This document shows positions 1 through 10,597 of a stretch of DNA of 64,000 nucleotides, one piece after another; position 1 is the stretch's first letter, and every line of letters begins with the position of its first letter. The notes beneath the pieces are model-generated. The model had not been told where the DNA came from and made no database searches. It saw only the letters and a list, made by a program, of their open reading frames with translations. The DNA is from Volvariella volvacea V23 (taxonomy: Eukaryota; Basidiomycota; Agaricomycetes; Agaricales; Pluteaceae). Position numbers and translations under genes: made by a program. Location of the stretch: contig KB722779.1 in the NCBI GenBank assembly GCA_000349905.1, positions 62,001 to 126,000 of the forward strand, in the 5' to 3' direction.

Positions 1-1368
1 CTCAAAATGCCCAAGCTACGCTTCGACGGTATCGAGGTCTACCACAGATCCTTCACAGAATACCTTTACGATAGCACGAGAAGCGGTGATTACTGCATAT
101 CCAACTTCATGCCCAAGGTTACCACGTCCTTACTGCCAAAGGCTATTAGATGGGCGAACGCGGATGTGCTGGAACCTGATGCAAAACGCTTCATGTTATG
201 GCTTCACCTTCAAGATTCTATCCCCGAAAAGAACTTTTCGTTTACACCAGAACTCTTGAATACTCTTGCTCGGGTGAATGCCAGCCATTGGCTGAGAGTA
301 GGCCTATTATTTGCACCATTTAGTTGGACTGTAGCCAGGAACAACTACAATGGATTTCAACGACGATTGGCGCACTGTCTTCCAGAAGAAGAGAGGGTAT
401 GCAGTCTTTATATACTAGAGTCATTGCTGCCTAACGATGACAGTTACAGGACCGATTACACGTCACCTTCCCTCATGACCTTTTTCCACCTCCTGGTCCT
501 GCGTCTGTTGAAAGTATAGTACAGCACGTGCTCTGCAACTGGGTACGAGACCTTCAATCTGGGATGTTATCACCTAAAGAGGTGGTGGTGTTCCTGTACA
601 TACTCTTCTCGTATGCGACGGTAGGACGCACAAATGAGGCTCTCGACGCAAGTTGTGAGCCTAGTCGTCATCGTGATGCTTTAACTTCTGAGGATATTGT
701 TTACCGCTGCATTAGCGGTGGAGGTGTCAATCTCCTTCCTAGTCAGCTGCACACTTGCAAGGCCCGAAACCTTGTTCTTGGCGCTCGTGAATACCTGGCC
801 AGTAAGCACACTCATGATGTACAGTACTTCTTGTCCCACCTGGCTACACAACGATGTTCCGACTTACCACCTATTATGATCACACTCATGGACTCGATTT
901 TTACCCCAGTAGACATTTTATGTTCTGCTAAGATGGAGGAATACAGGCTGTTTCAGTAGGTCTTATAGCGTATAATTTATTCGTAGGCTTACTCCGTTGA
1001 TTCCAGCAATAGTATTTGGGATTGGCTGAAGCGTCGTAGCTTAGAAGCAACAATTGGAGTTGACCGACGAAGCTTATTGGCATTGAAGTTTATTGTGCCA
1101 CAATATCACCAGTTTCCAGAAGCCTTCCCATTACTCGAAGTGAGTCTTTCCTTGAGATTGCACACCATGTCTGATAATATTGGCGTAGGCCTGTCGAAAT
1201 GTCATCCCGACTTCTCTTCTAGCACTTTTGTCGGACCCTAGACATGTAGACCTCTCTGAATTGGATTCAACGATAGACAAGGAAATAGCTAAACTCCCCA
1301 TCGAATGCAATTGCGATGAAATGCTCGGCCTTGAACACGACTGGGACAAAGATTCGTACCTTTACTGA
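1..1368 (+). CDS. NACHT/NLR-like protein, C-terminal part (5' partial)
   Basis: The frame is open at the left window edge, so the N-terminal effector and NACHT NTPase parts lie outside. Exons 1-396, 450-955, 1007-1139 and 1189-1368 join in phase, giving about 404 residues. The segment begins with a motif of the type HRSFTEYLYDSTRSGDY, which resembles the conserved HxSFxDFLxDxxRSGxY stretch just after the NTPase region in mushroom NACHT proteins. The end (LLALLSDPRHVDL, then a Cys-rich stretch and EHDWD) also looks like the C-terminus of that family. What looks like two frameshifted fragments is explained by four GT-AG exons. Such proteins are thought to act in non-self recognition or programmed cell death. 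The family call rests on motif memory, and the NTPase itself is not visible here. Confidence 0.6.
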
Positions 1369-1649
1369 TGGTCACCACTGGCACCGTTCGTACTTTTGGC
1401 CGTTATCTCCCTACTGCCTACAAACAGCACAACCGTATGACGAGTCAACTATGATGCACCTGGTGTTCTACCGCATGTACTTGAACCGCGGGTCGCAACG
1501 TCGACGCCTCTTCAATAAATGGATTCTATCCTCATCACCCTCAGGATTACAGTAGCCAGTAGTCACGGTTTCACACAAGTTGGATCCCTACAACCCGCCA
1601 ATCCTCTGGAATAGGCAATGCATACCGACTCGGTGGGGTATGCGAGGTC

Positions 1650-1860
1650 CTCAATGGACGACCGATCGCACAACTAGGGACATGTGAGGCAGAGGTTGCA
1701 GCTGCATCCAAGCGTCCATCGCCCAACACTCGAATTCCAGATTACCGAATCTAGCTAACTCTGGCTTGTGACGATGAAGTCGATGGGGAGGAATGACCCC
1801 CGTGACGGTACTTTCAAGGATGGGGAAAAGAGCTTCATTTACAGGGGAAAGGCATACTGT
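1650..1860 (+). pseudogene. Relic of kinase-like gene (copy A)
   Basis: Nucleotides from about 1685 to 1845 align by eye with 2195-2340 of the neighbouring kinase gene: both contain GTGAGGCAGAG, then AAGCGTCCATC, then GGGAGGAATG and GAGCTTCA in the same order and spacing. Copy A has in-frame stops (for example TAG where the other copy has TGG) and lacks both the preceding N-terminal and the following catalytic part. It is a short decayed duplicate, not an expressed gene. Confidence 0.6.
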
Positions 1861-1956
1861 ACATCTTTGACCCCCTATATTTTGCTGTAGCTTTAGAATA
1901 ACATATAAGCGAACAGGATCTTAACCACCCACCATAACCACTGAAGTTCCAGACTA

Positions 1957-2921
1957 CTATCAGCCAAACGCTCGTCTGACGTTGCAGCTAGAGGATACCG
2001 ACGAACGTTTCTGCGTCGACGTTATCCAACCCTTTACACCATTTACATATTCTCAATGCCTACTAGTCAACGTCCCAAGCACACCGTCACGATCCACAGC
2101 TATTCCTCGTCTACCACAAACATTTGTCATCAAAGTCTACGACTCTCGATGGTCGGAATCTCGTGCAACAGGTCTATACCAGTGCCCTTGGTCGTGTGAG
2201 GCAGAGACCACAGCTGCTTCCAAGCGTCCATCACCCGACGCCCGAGACCCGGACTACCGGTTCTGGCCAACTCCGACTCATGACGACCAACTCGGTTGGG
2301 AGGAATGGTACGTTCAAGAATGGGAGAAGAGCTTCAACAACGAATCTTTGGCTTATCGACGGCTCACGCATTTACAAGGGGTACCCGTGTTCTATGGAAC
2401 TGCGTGGTTGATTCTCCCTGAATCAGAGCGTCGAATCATATCCCCTCGTGTTATATTTCTCGAGTACATTCCAGGTGCGGCCAGGATAAATCAAGTCGAC
2501 CAAGGTGTGGTGACTATAGACAACATCCTCACCCTTCTCCAGACAGCAGCGGAAGCATTTGGCGATGTTGGAGTCATTCACGAAGACCTACGGGTGGTGA
2601 ACATCCTCTTCTCGCCCTCCCATAAACCCACCAGAGCCATTACTATTGACTTTGGTGTTGGAACGATCAGAAAAGACGAATCGGATGAGGAGTGGAGCGA
2701 GAAGGTGCAGTTTCGTGCCGATTTATTCAACATGCATGCTCGGATTCACCGGTTCCTCTTCGACCCCGTTGGTAAATGCTTCAAGTTGATGTTGCTCATT
2801 TTTTCCTGTTTGTCATCCATGGGCTGACCTTGACAGCGGGTACTATGGTACCTATGTACCCTGGCTCGAGCACATGAAGAATACCTCAAGTGATCAGCCT
2901 GAGAGCACCGCGCGGCTTTAA
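1957..2921 (+). CDS. Kinase-like domain protein (copy B, apparently intact catalytic core)
   Basis: The reading frame carries the landmarks of a protein-kinase-like fold: FVIKVYD with the ATP-binding Lys, HEDLRVVNIL as catalytic loop (His, Asp and Asn present) and DFGVG as metal-binding motif. A weak-looking donor at 2785 and acceptor at 2836 splice on a C-terminal exon 2837-2921 encoding YYGTYVPWLEHM and a stop. Copies C and D have matching C-termini (YYNDHVPWLKHL and WHSAYLPWFRHL), which supports this end. About 300 residues. The start codon is uncertain: the frame is open from about 1931, but no ATG matches the MAIDVQPN start of copy D, so an upstream exon may exist or the start may be lost. 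Substrate unknown; such fungal families can be protein or small-molecule kinases. Confidence 0.6.
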
Positions 2922-3067
2922 TTCTGGTAATCATCCGTGTTGCCTTCTGTAGTGCATTCGGACCTGGCGTTGTCGTGTTGAATATAGAGTTAGTAGTCAA
3001 CAGCATGTATAACATTTATGCAAACCCTAGCCGAGAATAAAAGAAACGAGCACAATGCCACCAACGA

Positions 3068-5080
3068 TCACGGTTTCACACTAAGACTTTTCATCCCAAA
3101 ATCTGAACCACCCCCCACTTCGCTCCTATCAATTCTCTGGAACGGGTCCCTCATACTCCCTGTCCTCGCACGCCACAGTTGGGTATACAACGCCTTGATC
3201 TTTTGCAGCTCGTGGTCCAGAGCTGCGGTTTTGGCTGCGAGAGCGAGGAAGGTGGCGTTTTGGGCTTGGATCGTTTGGGCGATGGCTTGCGGTGTGGATG
3301 TTGGTGTGGAGGATGCGGATAGTTTGCGTTCGATTTGCTGTGGGATAATTTAGTGGGAGAGGAAGTTGGTGAGTATAGTACTCACCTCGATGGTGCTCTT
3401 GTACCATTGTAGTCTTTCCTTCATTTCCTCGGTTACTCTCAAGAAATACCTTGATACAAAGTCAGTACTGCGCATCCAGAAGTGGGAGGACTACTCACTC
3501 CAAGGGGAATCCGGCATGGCTCTTGAGGTAATGTCCCCCCGCTTGTGGGTTCTTGAAACCATCTACAATTCTCATAGCGACGATAATGTCCTCCACAGTT
3601 TGATCAACCTTTTTCTTGATGTCTTGCGTATGATTTATATCGTTTTTAATAGTCGTTGTGGTGTTAACAAGGTCCTGCAAAAACCAAAACCAGTCGTTGA
3701 CCTCAACGCGTTATTTCCCACTGCAACGAAGCGAACCTTGTACACTCCACGAATCAGCTCCTGGCCTTTTGTCGCCTCTTCACCTAGTTTTCGTTGGTGT
3801 AACTCCTTGCTTATTTGTATACGCGATTGGATATGGGACCTATTCGGCGTCAGATAGCCCAACAGGGCGATTCCCAACCAACTTACTCAATGCCTTCGAG
3901 TTCCTTCTTTATCTCATCCGATAAATCGTTGAATTTCGTGGCATTAACAAACGGAGGTGGCCCAGTAGGTTGCGTGGTAGAAAAACTGAAACGTATCCTA
4001 AAATTGAGCGCGCATATATGATGCCTTGAACGTTAACAACATACCCAAATCTGCAATGAAGGCGGATCACGATGAAAATCCTTAATTCAAGCAAATGTCA
4101 CTCACCCTGGTTGTGGCGGCTGCTGACTCGGCGTCCTGTTCCCAAACAACGTCGAGCCGCCTAACGTTGATCCAAATCCTCCAGCAGGTACAGTCGCTTG
4201 CGGCTGCAGCCCACCAAACCCTGCGGTAGCTGCACCTTGCTGAGGCTGTTGCTGAGGTTGCGTCCCAAACCCACTAAGAGTGAACGGATTGATCTGCTGC
4301 GGTTGATTCTGGTTCTGCTGCCCTAACGTGCTCCCAAACCCAGCAAACGGGTTCGCAGCCGGTTGTTGTGGCTGCTGCTGTGGTTGCTGACCTAGCGTGC
4401 TACCAAAACTAGTGAACGGGTTGGCTTGCGGTTGAGTTTGGGTAGTTCCTGTTCCTGCGGGGTTTTGGGGCTGTAGGCTTGAGAAGGGGTTGAGGGCAGT
4501 TGCGCTTGGTTGGACTGTTGGTGCGAATGGGTTTGCAGGAGCGGTGGCAGCGCCTTGTTGAGGTTGCGTGGTTTGGGGGGTGGTACCGAATCCAGCGAAG
4601 GGGTTTTGAGGCGTGGTGCCACTGGTTGATGACTGTCCTCCAAGAGTGAATGGATTGGTGGCCCCAGTGGCAGGTGTTGTAGTATTTCCAAAACCGCCTA
4701 ATAGTCGTGGGTATGCGTGTAACACGCCATGAATTGGAATTATAAGGGACAAGAAGTGGGTGAATAATGGCAAACTCTTACCGGTTCCGCTGGCAGGTTG
4801 GGTTGCACCACTGCCAAAGCCCCCAAACGTGGTACTAAATGGATTTGAGGTCGCAGGGATCTGAGTAGAGGCCCCTAGAGGTGGTGCATTTGCCAGTGCG
4901 TTTGAGGATGCCTGGATAAGCAATCGTATCAAGCGTTGAGTTGGATAAATGGCATTCAGAAGATATGACTTGCTGGTTTGATACCGAAAGCGGCTGGGCT
5001 GTGTGTCGCGTGCACTGTAGTCAACAACGATCATGCGAGAAAGTAGCAAAACAGCCGCCTTACTTTGTTGCGAACGACAT
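3068..5080 (-). CDS. NUP49: FG-repeat nucleoporin Nup49/Nup58
   Basis: The N-terminal half is a Gly/Gln/Asn-rich FG domain with repeated NPF, GFG and FAGFG units, the form that makes the permeability barrier of the nuclear pore. The C-terminal half is alpha-helical: FNDLSDEIKKELEGIE, then a helix with RKLGEEATKGQEL, then YFLRVTEEMKERLQWYKSTIE and TPQAIAQTIQAQNATFLALAAK. The last parts match the order seen in metazoan Nup58 (YF...QLQQYRQQIE, then TPQ.L....FVALAA), so Nup49/Nup58 fits better than Nup54/Nup57. In yeast it sits in the Nsp1-Nup57-Nup49 channel trimer. At least five introns are visible, for example 4698-4781. The first exon (ATG at 5080, MSFATK) and its junction are tentative because the phase closes only with an internal acceptor. 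The C-terminus ends GMKSLSVKP. Confidence 0.82.
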
Positions 5081-5389
5081 TGAAGGACTTGGTCGGAGGG
5101 AGAAAAGGGCAAGTTCGAGATCACGTGAGTATGCGAACCATCTGCCTGCCACTTTCAACACGGACTTTTGTCATCCAGGTACCTCCCTTGCAAGTGCGGG
5201 AGGCTTCTCTCCCATTTTTGAAAGTAGATCAGAAACAGACATGGGGCTTGACCGCGAGCTTGAGGTTTTGGAGAAGGCATTGGGAATACGTGAATGGAGT
5301 AAAGGGGCGTGACATGAATGGAGAAATAATCGTCGGTATCTTCTAGTGCCTGGCTGATAATATGGCCAAAGATTCGTCTCGATTTTGGC

Positions 5390-5830
5390 CATATCAAGCT
5401 ATGGTGCTTTCAAAAATGCGAGTTGATTGCGGTGGGGTAGACGTAGATAATATCCTATCACTCCTCCGGACTGTGAAGGCGTTTGGAGATGCAGGCGTCA
5501 CATACGAGTGGAGAACATCCTCTTCTCGCCCTCCCACAAACCCACCAGGGCCGTCATTACTGACTTTGGTATTGGCTCGGTCAGAGAAGACGAATCAGAC
5601 GAGAAGTGGAACAAGAAAGCGGCTTCATGCTGATCTACTCAATCTGCATAGTCGGATCCGATGGCACATCTTCAACCCTACTGGTGAATGCTCCAAGTTG
5701 GGTCCTTCTCTTCCCGTTCATCCCCATGAGCCGACCTTTATAGGGCATATTACAATGATCATGTACCCTGGCTCAAGCACTTGATGAACTCAACACAGCA
5801 GTAGTACTAGCCCGCGACCTTATTGCGATG
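5390..5830 (+). pseudogene. Relic of kinase-like gene (copy C)
   Basis: From about 5430 the sequence parallels copy B: GVDVDNILSLLRTVKAFGDAG, then a frame change, then FSPSHKPTRAVITDFGIGS in a second frame, and after the same intron position as copy B a final exon reading AYYNDHVPWLKHLMNSTQQ. Compared with copy B, about 10 nt are missing exactly where the catalytic loop His-x-Asp should be, which also shifts the frame. No N-terminal lobe is recognisable. It cannot encode an active kinase and lies in the region upstream of NUP49. Confidence 0.7.
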
Positions 5831-6443
5831 TATGGTGTTGATTCAGTAGCCTACTCTGGCGCGCGTCACTGGTGTCTGTAGGCTTCTGTACACGTAGAAT
5901 TGCACAATATATTAAAATGTAGTCATATTTCGCAACAGAACGTGTCATGGATGCTACATAGGAACCCTCACAGAGTTCTTGTATCGGAGCTGAGATGCCC
6001 TGATTTGCTTCCGCCCAAGCTATATCACCGTCGTGGCTTAATTCCTGACCATGACCACGACCATGACCAGGAGTGTTGGTCTACACGTGTTTCTGATGAG
6101 CGAGTGCCTTTCATTGCGACGCTTTGTCTGTCTTTCTTCCCTTTTACTATCACCTACACGGTGTCAATAGAAGGCGACACCATTGTTATCAAGGACCGGC
6201 GCGCGCAGCGCTCAGACCTCCAGGTTCTTACTGGCCAACAAAGCAAAAGCTGTCCTCCATTTTTACACCGCCGGGAATACACATACCCTCCTGTCTTCCC
6301 TTTCATTAATACAAAAGGCTCGGCGCGTGGTCGCGTAGAGCGCTTCTCTGTCCCTTAAAAGCCGTAATCCCAATTCTTCTCCGCGAACCGTACCTCATCT
6401 TCCATCATCATCATCATCATCATCCCATCATCATCATCCCAAA
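5831..6443. other. Intergenic region with CAT microsatellite
   Basis: No convincing gene is seen. An open frame of 152 codons at 5900-6358 has no recognisable features. A run of CAT trinucleotides at about 6402-6437 immediately precedes the ATG of the next gene and probably lies in its 5' untranslated region. Confidence 0.5.
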
Positions 6444-9400
6444 ATGTCTGCCAACCCCCACTCCTTCCCCAAACCGCGTCTTACGTTCACAGGCGGGAGC
6501 TACTCCTACCACCCGCACATCTACGACGAACTCGCCTTCCGCATCCCCTTCGCCGCCCTGTCCTCCCGTTTCGTCAAAATCGCCCCACCTCCAGACGGAG
6601 GAGAGTCACACGCGTCCGGGAACAGAACCGGGATATACGAGCTGTGGTCGCCCAATTGCACAACTCATCAATTCTACCCTGGCTACGCGCCCCGTCCTCT
6701 TCCTGCAAATCACAGGGATGATGTCGTGTCGTTCTACGATGGCCACATGGGTCCGGGAGATTGGACACTCTATCCTCAGCACTACTACGAGGAGAAGCCG
6801 TGGCTGGGGTTCGTCCGCCTCCCACCAGCCGCGGACATGGAGCCGTACAGATACAGATGGCGGACGCTCGACGCCGAGTTTGTACCTGCCGATTTCGTGT
6901 GGACTCCTATCCCCGGGGAGAGGACTGGAGCCGGACGGTTGAACCAGCAGTTTGTGGAGGCGATGCGGGCGCGAGTGGAGGTTCTGCAGGCTACGATGAA
7001 GGAACGGTCGCCTCCGATGTTTACTTGTACAATGGACTATGACATATGGCGTAATAGACCTACGTACCCCTCCTCCTCCGACATCTCGGTCCTGGAATCC
7101 CGCGAAGACTGGCTCTGGGCCGATCTAGTGGACACACTCACCCCTCTCCAACGCGGCATGAAGGAATTGGAAGCGTGGATCCTGATGATGCGCTACTGGG
7201 GCCGCAGACCGAACGACGATATCCCAACCTCGAGCGCGACGATGGCGCACTTCAACGGCCACTCGGGCGTCTCGTGTGCTTCTCGTGGCTGTGTAGGCGT
7301 CTGGTTGAATGGAGCAAAAGAGGTGGACGCAGTGTGGCTGTTGGCGATTGGCGTTATACCCGTTTATATCATCCACCGGCTGCTCAAGGGACTGGATTAT
7401 CCCGATTCGCGACACCCTAATATACCAGACCGTCGGCCGCAGGATTGTACGCCCTCTGAAGACGCAGAAGACGATGCAGACGAGGCGACGCTGACGTTTT
7501 CGAATTTCTGGGAATCCACGCCCGTGGAGATTCATCAGTCGGCGGAGTATAGTACCTACTTGAGGTTGCTGGTGGCGCCCCTGTCGAGGTTGAGCGTGCC
7601 GGAGGGGAAGATGGAGCTGCTTTGTGGAGTGGAGAGGAAGTGCGATCCGAGGGCGAGCGCGAGGTCGTCGTCATGGGCGTATAGGGTGCATCAGCGGTGG
7701 ATGTCGCATCAGGCAAAGGCGAATCGGGCTGATCGTGCGAACGAGAGTGTGAATGCGAGTGCTAGACCGCCGCCGCCATTAGAACGGGAACGGGAACGGG
7801 AACGGGGAGCGCCGCCGCTTACCAGTGCTGACAAGACGAAGACCATAATAAAGCCACTTAAATTATCACCACCTTCACTGTCGCCATTATCATATGGACG
7901 AGAAGCAACGTCTTCGTTGCCTTTTTCTTCATCCTCTAGAACACAAAGTGGTTTATATCTTAGTGAGGGTCCTGATCCCGCTCTTGGTCTTGGGTTTGGC
8001 CAGGGGCCGCACCGGGACCATGATCGCGATCCTACGTCTCTCAACCAGCTTCGTCCATCGCGCATTGGTTGTGAGCCTCCCAAAGGACCCAACCTGCGCC
8101 GGCCCGGGAGATCCATTTTCAGCGCCAATGCCAATGCCAGTACCAGTGCAAGCGGTCGTGACGAGGATATGACTAGTAACAAGGACGCCATCCAGATTTG
8201 TATTCCTGGTCCTCCTCTCCTTCCTCCCGCTCAACATCATCACCACCACCATCGGCATGGTGATTTACAGTCACAGTCACAACCACATCTCAAACCTACT
8301 CCCAATTCTGGAGTTCCATTCAACAGGAATGGCCGCGAGCGGGAGCGAGAAAGGGAACGAGAAATAGAACGAGAACTGCAACGAAAGAGGGAGAGAGAGC
8401 AACAGGAAGAACAGCGATGGACGTGGTCGCGACCGCACGAGAATACGCATCAGCTCCCCGAGAGGTTGATGTCTAAAAGGCGGGATTCGGCCGGCGCCAA
8501 TGCCAGTGCAAGTGCAAGTGGTCGTGACGGGCCCAAGAAGGAGACAAACCCGATTCGTTCTTCAGCGCCCACCAGCTCTGGGGGCTCTTCGCGTGCCACT
8601 GCGGGGTCTTGCATCTTTGAGTTTGAGTTGCACTCCCCGCGTTTATCGTTTTCTGGTTCTGGTCCAGCCCAGCAATTCCGGACCACCGCTTCGCCTGCAC
8701 CTGAGGATGTATGGACCAGGGCACGGTCACCACTGCCCCTAATGGCGCGTCAGACATCGCTTGGGAAACGGCTGCGCTCTCCGAGTCCTGAGTCGCGGAA
8801 TCAATTGTCGCGTCTGCATCACAAGGACCAGGATGAGCGTCGTGAAGCGGACTTTGGGGGACCGCTGAGTCCTACGTATGGTCATACTCGCGCCACTAAT
8901 GACCGTGCTTTTGTATTTGATGGGATCACGGGGTGGCGATGGGAGGAAGAGAAGGCAGCATCAGTGTCCCACTCCGAGGGTGCATCGACGCAAAGGCCAT
9001 TAGAACCGGTCGCTGGGCCGTCCACAGTTACGCTAGGATACCTGTTAAAGATGTGCAAAAGTGCCGTGCCGTCCCGGAGCCATAGCGAGAACGACAAGGA
9101 CAACTCGTCCGACAGCGAGCGCGAGCGCGAGCCGGAACCCGACCTGGACTCCATCCAGCCGGTGAAAAAGAAACGGCGCCGGAACCGGCGCAAGAAACGC
9201 GCGGGGATCCGGAGCGGCATCGAGGAGCGGTTCGGGATGCGGTTCTGGGAGTTTATCGAGTCTGCGACGCCGGCGGTGTTGGGGACGCTGGGGCCGGTGG
9301 AGCTGGAGTATGTGACGCGGAAGACGGAGGAGTATGAGGCGCGGATTTCGGCGGGGCAGGTTGAGCTGAGCGGGGCGGGGATGGGGATCAGCGGGTCGTT

Positions 9401-9491
9401 GGCGGCGAGGATTGCGGAGGCGAGGGAGTTGGCGAGGGAGCAGGAGCAGGAGCAGGAGCCTAGTGGGAGTGGTGGGAGTGGTGGAGAATAG
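6444..9491 (+). CDS. Hypothetical protein, 1015 residues, low-complexity C-terminal two thirds
   Basis: A single uninterrupted frame of 1015 codons starts at an ATG in good context just after a CAT repeat. Residues 1-400 look folded: many Trp, Tyr and Pro residues, a segment with Cys residues (SCASRGCVGVW) and one hydrophobic stretch, AVWLLAIGVIPVYIIHRLL. I do not recognise the family, although intronless proteins of this style are common in mushroom genomes. Residues about 420-1015 are disordered: Arg/Glu dipeptide runs, a His run, Ser and Pro tracts, and a basic patch KKKRRRNRRKKR near residue 910 that could act as a nuclear signal. A short unit (NANAS..SASGRD) occurs twice, near 8127 and 8496. 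The end is acidic and Gly/Glu-rich. Function unknown. Confidence 0.75.
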   Translation: MSANPHSFPKPRLTFTGGSYSYHPHIYDELAFRIPFAALSSRFVKIAPPPDGGESHASGNRTGIYELWSPNCTTHQFYPGYAPRPLPANHRDDVVSFYDGHMGPGDWTLYPQHYYEEKPWLGFVRLPPAADMEPYRYRWRTLDAEFVPADFVWTPIPGERTGAGRLNQQFVEAMRARVEVLQATMKERSPPMFTCTMDYDIWRNRPTYPSSSDISVLESREDWLWADLVDTLTPLQRGMKELEAWILMMRYWGRRPNDDIPTSSATMAHFNGHSGVSCASRGCVGVWLNGAKEVDAVWLLAIGVIPVYIIHRLLKGLDYPDSRHPNIPDRRPQDCTPSEDAEDDADEATLTFSNFWESTPVEIHQSAEYSTYLRLLVAPLSRLSVPEGKMELLCGVERKCDPRASARSSSWAYRVHQRWMSHQAKANRADRANESVNASARPPPPLERERERERGAPPLTSADKTKTIIKPLKLSPPSLSPLSYGREATSSLPFSSSSRTQSGLYLSEGPDPALGLGFGQGPHRDHDRDPTSLNQLRPSRIGCEPPKGPNLRRPGRSIFSANANASTSASGRDEDMTSNKDAIQICIPGPPLLPPAQHHHHHHRHGDLQSQSQPHLKPTPNSGVPFNRNGREREREREREIERELQRKREREQQEEQRWTWSRPHENTHQLPERLMSKRRDSAGANASASASGRDGPKKETNPIRSSAPTSSGGSSRATAGSCIFEFELHSPRLSFSGSGPAQQFRTTASPAPEDVWTRARSPLPLMARQTSLGKRLRSPSPESRNQLSRLHHKDQDERREADFGGPLSPTYGHTRATNDRAFVFDGITGWRWEEEKAASVSHSEGASTQRPLEPVAGPSTVTLGYLLKMCKSAVPSRSHSENDKDNSSDSEREREPEPDLDSIQPVKKKRRRNRRKKRAGIRSGIEERFGMRFWEFIESATPAVLGTLGPVELEYVTRKTEEYEARISAGQVELSGAGMGISGSLAARIAEARELAREQEQEQEPSGSGGSGGE

Positions 9492-10597
9492 ATCAAGTGC
9501 TTTGTGAGAATGCTTAGTTTTTGGCAGTGCTCTGGGTGCTTTCGAAGATGCTATATTGTGTATTTTGATGTATCATAGAATTAGGCGGGAGTGGTACTGC
9601 TGCCACCCTGGTGTATATATACAGTACCGGCGGTACAGACTAGATAACGATAACGCATGCAATATAATTTTCTGAAGGATCAGCTACCCGGTATCAAGCA
9701 GTGCTGACCCTGCCTTCTCTGAAATGCCCATCAAATGTGGATAAGGCAGGGATACGGTGATAAGAGCGTGTTGATAAAAATTGCGAGATGATATCACAGG
9801 GTGGCCCCGGTAGACGTGCACTGGAGGCTGATAGATACGATGCCGGGCGTTCTGGAAGCGGCAGAGGAAAATTGCGTGCATTCAATTGGGGTTTGGGTGT
9901 CGATTTTGTGAGTTGAGGGATTTCGAGAAGGGACGGTGCGGCACAGGGCATGGGGTTTCTCGTCCGAATGGACCCTGGCAAGGGAGAAGTGCTGAAAAGC
10001 GCGACGGAATTGCAGGCCACCCAGCTGCCACCGCCGCTCAGTCGTCAGCTGTCCGGAACTTGCACCCTCGACGCCATCACACATTCACGGTTAGTCTCTT
10101 GTTCCTCGTTTCACATAAATCCGGGGAAATTGGCTGACTCCAACCCCACATCGCCCGTCGCTGATCCACCTCCTTGTCGATTTTACTCGGTGCATCCATC
10201 GACTTTGCTTGCCTCCGCAGACGTCGGATCGAGTGCAGGCAGACTACCCAGGACACCAGCAAGAAGGGACTGCTCGGGCAAAGGGCGCGACGCGTAATCG
10301 AAATATACGACCAGGTCCGTCAGGTCGGTCCGTCGCTAATGACATTAGAAATTGACGCAGGGCTCGGGAAACAGTTTCGCTTACACAAAAGCCACCAGCT
10401 TATATTTCCTAGTCCGCTTGAAATAACTCGCTCAAGCTCCGAACCCCTTCCTTTCACTCCAACACAACCCCCTTCGCAAGCCCAACGCTCTGCTCCCAGC
10501 TCAGTCCTTTCGTCTCTCCAATAGATCTCTGCGCGTGTCGATACCCGTACCAAACTCAAGTTCATTCACTTAATTCCAAACTTATAGACAATTTACT
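9492..10597. other. Intergenic region upstream of trehalase
   Basis: About 1.1 kb without a supportable gene. Short open frames here show no conserved features. The last 200 bases are C/T-rich, as is common for promoters and leaders in basidiomycetes. Confidence 0.5.
10444..10473 (+). promoter_or_regulatory. Two CCCCT (STRE-like) motifs
   Basis: CCCCT occurs at 10444-10448 and 10469-10473, within 160 bases of the trehalase start. In yeast, CCCCT is the stress response element bound by Msn2/4 and is found before NTH1. The motif is short, the tract is C/T-rich, and use of it in basidiomycetes is not assured. Confidence 0.2.

Noticed and set aside
4941..5397. Plus- and minus-strand frames of 80-123 codons at the start of NUP49
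   Set aside because: They overlap the NUP49 first exon, intron and upstream region, and show no conserved motif.
8236..8262. Repeated CAC/CAT units as a possible regularly spaced repeat
   Set aside because: These encode a His run inside a protein; no spacers, so not an array.
8882..9496. A 204-codon minus-strand frame with Ser/Gly/Pro-rich sequence
   Set aside because: Antisense shadow of the low-complexity C-terminus of the 1015-residue protein; no independent features.
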